From a bacterium (GTDB taxonomy: Bacteria; Bacillota; Clostridia; Lachnospirales; Lachnospiraceae), in NCBI GenBank assembly GCA_030524485.1, contig JAUNGR010000007.1:1-39930 (forward strand): a stretch of 39,930 bases of DNA, in the 5' to 3' direction. Made by a program: the position numbers and the translations under genes. Of this stretch, positions 26,507-34,123 are shown one piece after another (position 1 is the first letter of the stretch; the number at the start of each line of letters is the position of its first letter). The notes below the pieces were generated by a model. The model made no database searches. It was not told where the DNA came from and was given only the letters and a program-made list of their open reading frames with translations.

Positions 26507-29395
26507 CTAATCTCCAATCACAACATTGGCAACGCTCGTTGCTCCCTGTCCCTGAATGGTTGCTAAATCTTTAAAACCAAAATAATACTCATACACACTT
26601 CTTCCCACCATAACAGCATTGGAGGAACCATAGCCATTCGGAATGTTAACTGTGACCGCAATCTCCGGATTGGAGACCGGTGCAAAGGACACAAAGAGTG
26701 CATGGTCTGGCTTGGTCTTGGACTCCTGTGCGGTACCGGTTTTTCCCGCTACCTCCACCGGAAGACCATTGAAAATGCGTCTTGCAGAGCCATTGGAAAT
26801 CACTTGACGCATTCCTTGATGCACCGCTGACCAAGTGGAATCCGCAAAATCCAACTGCTGATATACTTCAGGGCTATACTCCTGCTCCACATTGCCCTTG
26901 GAATCGGTCACCCTATCAATCAGACTCAGCTCGTACACCGTTCCCTTGTTTGCAATGGCCGACACATAGCGAGCCAACTGTACATTGGCAAAGGAATGGC
27001 TGCCCTGTCCAATAGCGGAACGCTCTGGGTCTGTCGTGGAGATCTCCGGTTTGCTCTCGCTGATCTCAATGCCTGAAGTATGGTCCAGACCAAAGAGACT
27101 TGCATACTCTCGAATCTTTGCCAGACCTCTTTCCGTGGAGTAGCTGCCATTCTCCCCCAGAGAGAGGCGATGCCCTATCTCTCCAAAGACGTAGTTACAG
27201 GAATTTTCAATGCCTCCTATAATATTGAGGGCACCGTGCCGCCCCGGATAAATCCAACAGTTCATCGGTGGTGTGGCATCCGGATATTTTCCCGTACAAA
27301 CGATGGTCTCTGCAAGGCTAATGACCCCCTCCTCCAGACCAGCGATGGCCATGATGGGCTTAAAGGTGGAGCCAGGAGCCTTCACCGTCTGCGTCGCATT
27401 GTTGTAGAGCGGTCTTGACAAGTCATTCAATAGGCGGCTGTAATATTCGGCATTGACTCCTCCGGAGAACTTGTTGTTGTCATAACTTGGATACGTCACC
27501 AGAGCCTTCACCTGTCCCGTGTTGACATCCGTCACCACACAACCCGCCGTGCAAGGATCTAGGGCCAACTGTGCCGGGGTCAGCTCAATGTTCCTTACTT
27601 TTTCCACCAGAAAGCTGTAGGCATAGGCAGCACCGTTGCTCTGCAAGAGAGCCACCTGATTGGCATCGTAGGGCAGCACCTCCTGTGCATAGAGAGCCAG
27701 ACAAAGCTCTCTTCCTGTTACAATCTCATCGTTGACCAGATAGCGAAAAATCCGCTTGGTGAATGCCGTATCCTCCGAAAGAGAAGTCAGCACATACTCC
27801 GCTAAGGTCTCAAAAATGGAATCCGCATCCGAGTACTTGTCTGTGATATTCAGCTTGGTGCTATCCACCCAGTCTCCGGCGATACCCGCATAGAGATAGT
27901 CCCGAAGGCTGATGGACTCTGCCGTCCAAGCCCGATAGGTCTCACTGCTCTGGTCAATGTTCGCCCCTATCCAGATATCCTTTCCCGCCAAAAAAGTGAT
28001 GATATATTGCATATAAGAAGCGGTCTCCTCCGAGAGAGAAGAAAGAGGAGCTGCCTGCTGTGCATAGAGCTGCGTGCGCAATTCGGCTAAAATCTGCTCC
28101 CTTCTGTTTAGGAACTTCTGATAAATCTGCCTCTCTATGTCCGAAGCGTCCTCGGCCGCCATCGCTGAGAGAGAAAGCACATTGTTGTTAATCAGCTGGT
28201 AATAGGCATCCTTGATGGGGATGGGCTTATCCGAAGGGTCTGCATAACTCTCTGGGTCAATGTCCATGTTGACCAGACGGCTCGCCACAATGCCTGCCAA
28301 CTCCTGCTCCAAGATGTGATAGATTGCAATCTGGAGATTGGTATCCAAAGACAAGTACACATCTGAACCTGCCTGCGGCTCCACCCTCTCGGTAATCTCA
28401 CGGATGCCTCCCATATTATCCACAAACATGGTCTGGCTCCCCTTGGTGCCGTGCAATTGCTGCTCCATCGCCGCCTCAATCCCCGCCTGCCCCACAATGT
28501 CATTCAGCTCATAATTGTAGTCGGGGTCGTTCTCCCGAAGCGTCTCTAGCTGCTCCTGATTCACCTTACCGGTGTAGCCTATGATGGGGGCAAAATAGAC
28601 ACTGTTGTTGTAGACACGAATGGTATCCTCCTCGATGCCCACTCCCTTCAAATCTGCCTTGTGCTCCAAGATGTCCGCTACCGCCTCGTCGCTGATCTGC
28701 GTGGCCAAAGTGGTTGTCTCGTATTTCTTGTATGCGGTCAAACCCATCGTGTAGCGGATGTTGGCTATCTTGAGGGCGGTCGCATCGTCCACTTCTAAGT
28801 TTCCGCCCTTTTCCGTCCTCAGATCGTCCACATCATAACGTTCCATGCACTTTTCAAACAACTCCCTTGCGGATAGATTGGTCGGATAGGAGATGCTGCC
28901 ATCGCTGTTGACCTTATTCAAATCGTCAACGGAACGCTGCCCATAATAATCTCTAAGAAAACGCTTTCTTGCCGCCTCCGACGAACTGGTATAATACAAG
29001 GCTCCGCTCTCGTCTATGCCAATTTCTAGGGAACCCTGAATGGAAATCCCATGCTTATCTAAGATTTGCACCAGACGGTAAATCATCTGGTTTCTCTCTA
29101 TGCTGTTGTACTCTCCCGTATCCTGAATGGTGACCGAATAGGCCAGCTCATTGTAAGCCAACAATTCTCCCTTTGCATCATAAATATTGCCTCTGGTGCT
29201 TTTTAGAAGAATGTCCTTCTCCGTTGTGGAGATATATTGGTCTACATACTCTTCCCCGTGCAAGATCTGCATGTCAAACAATCGGACTGCCAGAATCGAA
29301 AACATGCCGCCAAACAAAAGTACCAACACAAACAAACGGGAGGTGACAATTCTCTTGACATGTTCTTTTACGATTTCAAATACATCACTAAACAA
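26507..29395 (-). CDS. mrdA: Class B penicillin-binding protein 2 with a large insertion
   Basis: The 962-residue transpeptidase cross-links peptidoglycan during elongation, pairing with RodA. A membrane helix lies at about 21-41, followed by the dimerisation domain with STRGNIYDAKG. Transpeptidase motifs are SxxK in APGSTFKP (S676, K679), SxN in NSCNYVF (S732, N734) and KTG in AGKTGTAQ (K885). Between about 367 and 610, where most PBP2 proteins pass directly into the catalytic domain, about 245 residues of mainly helical sequence are inserted. The start is TTG at 29395 after GGAGAG, overlapping mreD by eight bases. The frame is intact and the C-terminus complete. Confidence 0.93.
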   Translation of the reverse strand: MFSDVFEIVKEHVKRIVTSRLFVLVLLFGGMFSILAVRLFDMQILHGEEYVDQYISTTEKDILLKSTRGNIYDAKGELLAYNELAYSVTIQDTGEYNSIERNQMIYRLVQILDKHGISIQGSLEIGIDESGALYYTSSSEAARKRFLRDYYGQRSVDDLNKVNSDGSISYPTNLSARELFEKCMERYDVDDLRTEKGGNLEVDDATALKIANIRYTMGLTAYKKYETTTLATQISDEAVADILEHKADLKGVGIEEDTIRVYNNSVYFAPIIGYTGKVNQEQLETLRENDPDYNYELNDIVGQAGIEAAMEQQLHGTKGSQTMFVDNMGGIREITERVEPQAGSDVYLSLDTNLQIAIYHILEQELAGIVASRLVNMDIDPESYADPSDKPIPIKDAYYQLINNNVLSLSAMAAEDASDIERQIYQKFLNRREQILAELRTQLYAQQAAPLSSLSEETASYMQYIITFLAGKDIWIGANIDQSSETYRAWTAESISLRDYLYAGIAGDWVDSTKLNITDKYSDADSIFETLAEYVLTSLSEDTAFTKRIFRYLVNDEIVTGRELCLALYAQEVLPYDANQVALLQSNGAAYAYSFLVEKVRNIELTPAQLALDPCTAGCVVTDVNTGQVKALVTYPSYDNNKFSGGVNAEYYSRLLNDLSRPLYNNATQTVKAPGSTFKPIMAIAGLEEGVISLAETIVCTGKYPDATPPMNCWIYPGRHGALNIIGGIENSCNYVFGEIGHRLSLGENGSYSTERGLAKIREYASLFGLDHTSGIEISESKPEISTTDPERSAIGQGSHSFANVQLARYVSAIANKGTVYELSLIDRVTDSKGNVEQEYSPEVYQQLDFADSTWSAVHQGMRQVISNGSARRIFNGLPVEVAGKTGTAQESKTKPDHALFVSFAPVSNPEIAVTVNIPNGYGSSNAVMVGRSVYEYYFGFKDLATIQGQGATSVANVVIGD

Positions 29396-29912
29396 TGGTG
29401 GTATCTCTCCTTTTTTCCATCTCCTGCAGCCGTCTGCTGTACCATAAAAGCAGGCGATACAGCAACAGGGTGGCCACTAGCGTAAAAATAATCTCCGGAA
29501 TCATAATTTTCATAAAATAATAGACAAAATCAATCTTTCCCCGAAAGAGGAACTGAAAAACATAGACATAGAGTCCATAGGCCAACTCGTTCAGCACACA
29601 AAGTACTAAGGGCAGGGTGATATACTCCTCATAATAATACTGGGTACAAATTCCGTTGCAATATCCCATCAAGATAAAAAGCAGCGTGTAAAAACCAATC
29701 GGTCCGCTGTAAAACAAATCCATAAACAGACCTGCCACCAGACCGTAAAACATGCCAAACTCCCTGCCTTCGATAAATCCAAACGAGAAGGTCAGAATCA
29801 ACAAGAGATTGGGAGAAGCCGAGAGCACAGGAATCAGCGGAAAGAGACTGCTTTGAATCACGAAGGCTGCCACAATAAAGATAAGATGAATGACGATTTT
29901 CTTTCCGTTCAT
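29388..29912 (-). CDS. mreD: Rod shape-determining protein MreD
   Basis: The 174-residue integral membrane protein has about five hydrophobic segments and the MreD motif GLVAGLFMDLFYSGPIGFYT. It works with MreC and PBP2/RodA in the elongation machinery. The ATG at 29912 overlaps the mreC stop in ATGA and follows AAGGAG inside mreC. The 3' end overlaps the PBP2 start, so the three genes are translationally coupled. Confidence 0.93.
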   Translation of the reverse strand: MNGKKIVIHLIFIVAAFVIQSSLFPLIPVLSASPNLLLILTFSFGFIEGREFGMFYGLVAGLFMDLFYSGPIGFYTLLFILMGYCNGICTQYYYEEYITLPLVLCVLNELAYGLYVYVFQFLFRGKIDFVYYFMKIMIPEIIFTLVATLLLYRLLLWYSRRLQEMEKRRDTTIV

Positions 29913-30856
29913 GTGCTCTCTCCTTCTGCCTCTTCCCCTTCTTCACGACTCTCCTCTATACCCTCTTCTCCCATCGTCTCTTCTGTGTCTGCTTCCTCCC
30001 CTGCTCCTATCGAGCCAGTTTCTTCCTGTCCCTTCACCTGCGTGATCACCAATACCTCCTGTAAATCGTCAAAATCCGCAGCTGGAATCAAATAACCGGA
30101 CTTTGTTAGGTTGTTGGCATCAATTGTCAGCTCGGTGATGTAGCCAATCAGTATCCCCGGAAGAAAAACATCGCTGATGTTGGAGGTGACCAAGCGGTCT
30201 CCCGCTTGAATCGCATCGTCCTTTTGCACATGGTTTACCCTAAGCTTTCCTTCCTCAAACAGACGCAAATCTCCGGACACAATGCAATTTTCTCCCGTCT
30301 GCATGGACATGGCACTGACGTTACTGGAATCGTCGATGATGGAGCGTACCGTGGCATAATTGGCTCCGACATCCGTGACAATGCCCACCAGTCCAGCTCC
30401 AGAAAGCACATTCATGTTGACTTGAATGCCATCATTGGAACCCTTATTGATACGGAATACCTGAAACCAGTTTCCCGAATCCTTCGCAATGACTCTCGCT
30501 GCCACCTTATGGTACTGCAGATATTCTTGATCCAGCTCATACAGCTCCTGCAGCCGTCTTAACTCATACTGTTCCTGTCCCAGACGGTTATTTTCCTCCG
30601 TCAACAGAGCAATCTGCTCCTTTAGCTGTGCATTTTCGTCCAGTGCCTGCTTCATACGGCTCCAGTCCTGAAGCTGATGATAAACCACGGAGCCTGCTGC
30701 ATTCACTCCGGACTGCAGTGGTACCAAAAGATAACCTATGGTGCTTCTGAGAGGTTCCACGGCACTGCCGTTGAGGGAGGTCAAACCTAGCATCAGACCA
30801 CACAGAACGCTCAGTGCGATTAAAACATATTTGCTGTAGTTCCTATGATTCTTCAT
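29909..30856 (-). CDS. mreC: Rod shape-determining protein MreC with acidic tail
   Basis: The 315-residue protein has an N-terminal membrane anchor (about 10-28), a coiled coil (about 65-110, ALDENAQLKEQIALLTEENN) and the two-barrel MreC domain (VIAKDSGNWFQVFRINKGSN, LVGIVTDVGANYATVRSIID). The last 40 or so residues are a Glu-rich tail not needed for the MreC fold. It would organise PBP2 and RodA outside the membrane. The ATG at 30856 lies only two bases past the radC stop. mreB, which normally sits between radC and mreC, is absent. Confidence 0.94.
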   Translation of the reverse strand: MKNHRNYSKYVLIALSVLCGLMLGLTSLNGSAVEPLRSTIGYLLVPLQSGVNAAGSVVYHQLQDWSRMKQALDENAQLKEQIALLTEENNRLGQEQYELRRLQELYELDQEYLQYHKVAARVIAKDSGNWFQVFRINKGSNDGIQVNMNVLSGAGLVGIVTDVGANYATVRSIIDDSSNVSAMSMQTGENCIVSGDLRLFEEGKLRVNHVQKDDAIQAGDRLVTSNISDVFLPGILIGYITELTIDANNLTKSGYLIPAADFDDLQEVLVITQVKGQEETGSIGAGEEADTEETMGEEGIEESREEGEEAEGEST

Positions 30857-30858
30857 TC

Positions 30859-31554
30859 TTAAATAATTCCCCGTTCTTTTAAACTGACATATGCATTATC
30901 ACCGATTACAACATGATCCAAAAGCGGAATCTGTAACAGTTCCCCTGCCTGCCAAATCTGCTTTGTGACCATACAGTCTTCTTTACTGGGAGTCGGGTCT
31001 CCGCTCGGATGATTGTGAACCAAAATCAGCTTGCAGGCACGGTAGCGCAGGGCTTCCAAAAAGATTTCCCTGACCGCAATCGGCGCACTGTTTACGGTTC
31101 CCTTAAACAAAAGACTTTCTTTGAGCAGTATGTGTTTGGTGTTTAAAAACATGACATGCAGCTCCTCCTGCTCCAAGTGCCGCATCTCTTCCATATAATA
31201 GTCTGCCACCGCTCTGGCATCGTGTATTTTGGAACGGCTCTCGCCCGTAGCCGCACGCTTCCAAATCCGCTTGGAGAGTTCCCCAATGCATTGAATCTGG
31301 ATGGCCTTCACCCTTCCAATGCCCTTCTGCTCCAAAAGCTCCGGCAAAGTAAGGTGCAAAAGCCCCAGAACTCCCAAATCCTCCTTCATCATAAGGATGG
31401 TTTGAGAAAGCTCTAAGGCATTTTTTTCCTTCGTACCGTTTCGCAAAATCACGGCCAGAAGCTCTGCATCGCTAAGAGCTGCCGCTCCCTTCTCCAGACA
31501 CTTCTCATATGGACGTTCCTGCACAGTTAGTTCCTTCATGGTCATTTTTTTCAT
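30859..31554 (-). CDS. radC: RadC-family JAB-domain protein
   Basis: The 231-residue protein has an N-terminal helix-hairpin-helix region (LLEQKGIGRVKAIQIQCIGE) and a C-terminal JAB/MPN-type metalloprotease-like domain with HNHPSGDPTPSKED, the full H-x-H-x7-S-x2-D metal motif. A DNA-repair role is traditional but unproven. The gene commonly heads mre operons in Firmicutes. The ATG at 31554 follows TTAGGAG. An extended -10 promoter lies about 40 bases upstream, so this is probably the first gene of a transcript reaching through rodA to the carboxypeptidase gene. Confidence 0.94.
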   Translation of the reverse strand: MKKMTMKELTVQERPYEKCLEKGAAALSDAELLAVILRNGTKEKNALELSQTILMMKEDLGVLGLLHLTLPELLEQKGIGRVKAIQIQCIGELSKRIWKRAATGESRSKIHDARAVADYYMEEMRHLEQEELHVMFLNTKHILLKESLLFKGTVNSAPIAVREIFLEALRYRACKLILVHNHPSGDPTPSKEDCMVTKQIWQAGELLQIPLLDHVVIGDNAYVSLKERGII

Positions 31555-31593
31555 AGGCTCTCCTAACCGTGGGACTTCTTAAAGTACCCCATT

Positions 31594-31602
31594 ATTTTAG
31601 CA
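31594..31602 (-). promoter_or_regulatory. Extended -10 promoter for the radC-mre-min operon
   Basis: TGCTAAAAT on the minus strand, about 40 bases ahead of radC. No clear -35 box is present. No convincing terminator separates this from the preceding methionine gamma-lyase-family gene; an A/T hairpin after its stop lacks a T-run. Confidence 0.5.
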
Positions 31603-31679
31603 TAAGTCCATCTGTCTGTATACAGGTACGAAAAATTTCTTTCTTAAATCTTTGTGAAGTTTTTCCAAAAAATGTCTTT

Positions 31680-32972
31680 TTAGGAAAACTGAGGCAAGGT
31701 CACCAATCCTTTTTCCACCAATCTCTGCAAGGATTTTAAGATGCCAAACTTTGCATGATACCAAGTCAGTCCTCCCTGAAAATACACGGCATAGGGCGGC
31801 TTTATGGGGGCATCTGCCGAAAGCTCAATGGAAGCTCCCTGCACAAAGGCTCCCGCTGCCATAATCACTTGTGCATCGTAGCCAGGCATATCCCAAGGTT
31901 CCGGAGTGACAAAGCTATCCACCGGTGCGGCAGCTTGAATGCCTTCGCAAAAGGCAATCACCCCCTCCGGAGTGCCAAACGTAACCGCCTGAATGATATC
32001 ATGACGAGATTCGCTCCCATTTGGCACCACAGCAAAGCCCAAGCTCTCATAGATATTAGCGGCAAAAATCGCTCCCTTCAGGGCAGAAGCCACCACCGTT
32101 GGAGCAAGGAAAAGTCCCTGATAGAAGGACTGAGAGAGACCTAGGCTAGCCCCCACCTCTTTTCCAAGACCAGGAGCACTGAGACGGCAGGCCGCCCTCT
32201 CAATACAATCCCTTCTTCCCACGATGTAGCCGCCAATCGGAGCCAAACCACCTCCGGGATTTTTGATGAGGGAACCCACCATCATGTCCGCCCCGACATC
32301 CATAGGCTCTCTCTCCTCCACAAACTCGCCATAGCAGTTATCCACCATACAAATGACATCTGGCTTCACAGACTTCACAAAGCGAATCAGCTCTCCTATG
32401 CTTTCCACCGAGAAGGTAGGACGAGTCTGATATCCCTTAGAACGCTGGATAGTGACCAACTTTGTTTTTTCGTTGATGGCCTTTTTGATGTTCTCGTAAT
32501 CAAAACTGCCATCCTTCAACAAATCCACCTGCCGATAGCTCACCCCATACTCCTTCAGAGAACCCACGGATTCCCGAATGCCGATGACCTCCTCCAGTGT
32601 ATCATAGGGCTTTCCCACTGGGGAGAGCAGCTCATCCCCGGGGCGAAGATTGCCAGAAAGCGCCACATGCAGAGCATGTGTGCCGCTGATGAGCTGTGGA
32701 CGCACCAGAGCATCCTCGGCATGAAAGACCGAAGCATAGACTGCCTCCAACGTATCCCTGCCCAAATCGTTATAGCCATAACCACTGGTTCCCGCAAAGT
32801 GAATGTCACTGACCCTATTGTCCTGCATTGCCTTCAACACCTTGAGCTGGTTGTACTCGGCAACGGCATCCACCGCCTCAAATCTCTCCTTTAACTTCTC
32901 TAAAATCGTCTCTCCAAACCGCTGCACCTCCTCACAGATGCCAAGCTCTTGGTACATGTTCTCCTGCTTCAT
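31680..32972 (-). CDS. Methionine gamma-lyase family protein (aluminium-resistance / YnbB type), PLP-dependent
   Basis: The 430-residue protein matches the family once called aluminium-resistance proteins, distant PLP-dependent Cys/Met metabolism enzymes. FAGTSGYGYNDLGRDTLE opens the conserved core, VDNCYGEFVE holds the PLP-contact aspartate, and the likely PLP lysine is in GSLIKNPGGG. The reaction has not been firmly shown for this family; carbon-sulfur lyase activity is the family guess. In Bacillus the homologue ynbB also lies close to miaA, so the neighbourhood is conserved. The ATG at 32972 has only a weak purine-rich binding site (GAGAGTAGAGAACA). A structured repeat separates it from miaA. 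Confidence 0.92.
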   Translation of the reverse strand: MKQENMYQELGICEEVQRFGETILEKLKERFEAVDAVAEYNQLKVLKAMQDNRVSDIHFAGTSGYGYNDLGRDTLEAVYASVFHAEDALVRPQLISGTHALHVALSGNLRPGDELLSPVGKPYDTLEEVIGIRESVGSLKEYGVSYRQVDLLKDGSFDYENIKKAINEKTKLVTIQRSKGYQTRPTFSVESIGELIRFVKSVKPDVICMVDNCYGEFVEEREPMDVGADMMVGSLIKNPGGGLAPIGGYIVGRRDCIERAACRLSAPGLGKEVGASLGLSQSFYQGLFLAPTVVASALKGAIFAANIYESLGFAVVPNGSESRHDIIQAVTFGTPEGVIAFCEGIQAAAPVDSFVTPEPWDMPGYDAQVIMAAGAFVQGASIELSADAPIKPPYAVYFQGGLTWYHAKFGILKSLQRLVEKGLVTLPQFS

Positions 32973-33000
32973 TGTTCTCTACTCTCTTTCTCTACTCTAT

Positions 33001-33110
33001 TTTACTTTGAAAGTCCCGCTGCCGACAGGCAGCCTAAATTCAGGGATGCCGAGTGCACCCGACAGACTTTCATGGTGAGGTGGTGCATCAAAGTTTACTC
33101 TGAAAGTCCC
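33001..33110. repeat. Structured intergenic repeat overlapping the miaA stop codon
   Basis: Direct repeats of 17 bases (TTTACTTTGAAAGTCCC at 33001-33017 and TTTACTCTGAAAGTCCC at 33094-33110, one difference) are 93 bases apart. Between them three stems can form: ACTTTGA/TCAAAGT (33004-33010 with 33088-33094), GCTGCC/GGCAGC (33018-33023 with 33028-33033) and TGCACC/GGTGCA (33054-33059 with 33082-33087). A further TGAAAGTC/GACTTTCA pairing competes with the outer stem. The right repeat copy supplies the last codons and stop of miaA. Confidence 0.75.
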
Positions 33111-34075
33111 AACTCTTTCTCACAGTCTCCAAGGATATACTCCAGCACCCTCTCTTGGTCGTAGCCAAACTCCCAAAGATTGAGCCAACGCACCTCTCTC
33201 TCCCTCTTAAACCAAGTGAGCTGCCTTTTGGCAAAGTGTCTGGTATCCCTCTTTAAGATTCGCACCGCTTCCTCCAGACTGCACTCTCCGCTGAGGTAAT
33301 CCAAAATTTCCTTATAGCCTAAGCCCTGCATGGATACCATGTCTCGATGCAGCCCCTGCTCATATAGATGTCTCACTTCTTCCAGAAGCCCCTCTTTTAG
33401 CATCTGCTCCACCCGAGCATCAATTCTCTCATACAGAGCCGCTCTCTCATCGTTTAATACATAGTATAAGAAAGCATAAGGCGATTCCTTCTTTCTCTCC
33501 TCCTCGTTGTGAAGGGAGATTTTCTTTCCGGTCAGGCGGTAAAATTCCAATGCCCGAATCACTCGCTTGCAGTTGTTGGCATGAATCGCAGCGGCGGACT
33601 CAGCATCCACCTTGGCAAGCTCGGCATGAAGGTAGGCCGCTCCTCTCTCCTTTGCCAGAGCCTCCAGCTCCCTGCGTATCTCTCCATTCCCTCCCTCACT
33701 CTCGCAAAAATCAATGTCATAGAGCAGGGCTTGAATGTAAAAGCCGGTACCTCCTACCACAATGGGCACTTTTCCTCTCTCCCTAATGTCTCTTAGGCTC
33801 TCCTTGGCAAGCTGCTGAAAACGAGCCACATCAAAACTCTCCGTCGGCTCCAAAATGTCAATCAGGTGATGTCTCACCCCCTGCATCTCTTCCGTCGTGA
33901 CCTTTGCAGAGCCAATGTCCATATGGCGGTAGACCTGCATGGAATCCGCACTAATAATCTCCGCATCCAAGGCCTTTGCCAGCCGAATCGAGAGTTTGGT
34001 CTTTCCCACAGCGGTTGGACCTGTCAAAATAATCAGGGGATTCTTTTTTGCTTTTTGCTCTATCCTCTCTGTCAT
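33095..34075 (-). CDS. miaA: tRNA dimethylallyltransferase
   Basis: The 326-residue enzyme adds a dimethylallyl group to A37 of tRNAs reading UNN codons. The P-loop is LTGPTAVGKTKLS. Substrate motifs are SADSMQVYRHMDIGSAK, VVGGTGFYIQALLYD and MQGLGYKEI, and the C-terminal RHFAKRQLTWFKRE is typical. The ATG at 34075 follows AAGAGG by about ten bases and lies 48 bases after mutL, the usual mutS-mutL-miaA order. hfq, often next, is absent. The last five codons fall inside the direct repeat noted at 33094-33110. Confidence 0.95.
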   Translation of the reverse strand: MTERIEQKAKKNPLIILTGPTAVGKTKLSIRLAKALDAEIISADSMQVYRHMDIGSAKVTTEEMQGVRHHLIDILEPTESFDVARFQQLAKESLRDIRERGKVPIVVGGTGFYIQALLYDIDFCESEGGNGEIRRELEALAKERGAAYLHAELAKVDAESAAAIHANNCKRVIRALEFYRLTGKKISLHNEEERKKESPYAFLYYVLNDERAALYERIDARVEQMLKEGLLEEVRHLYEQGLHRDMVSMQGLGYKEILDYLSGECSLEEAVRILKRDTRHFAKRQLTWFKREREVRWLNLWEFGYDQERVLEYILGDCEKELGLSE

Positions 34076-34123
34076 CGTATTCCATCCTCTTTCTGTCTGC
34101 TTTCTCTCTGTCGCTGCCGCTAC

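Noticed and set aside
33004-33094. tRNA-like cloverleaf on either strand
   Set aside because: A 7-bp closing stem is present, but there is no T-loop motif, no proper anticodon arm and no D-arm; it is better described as a repeat.
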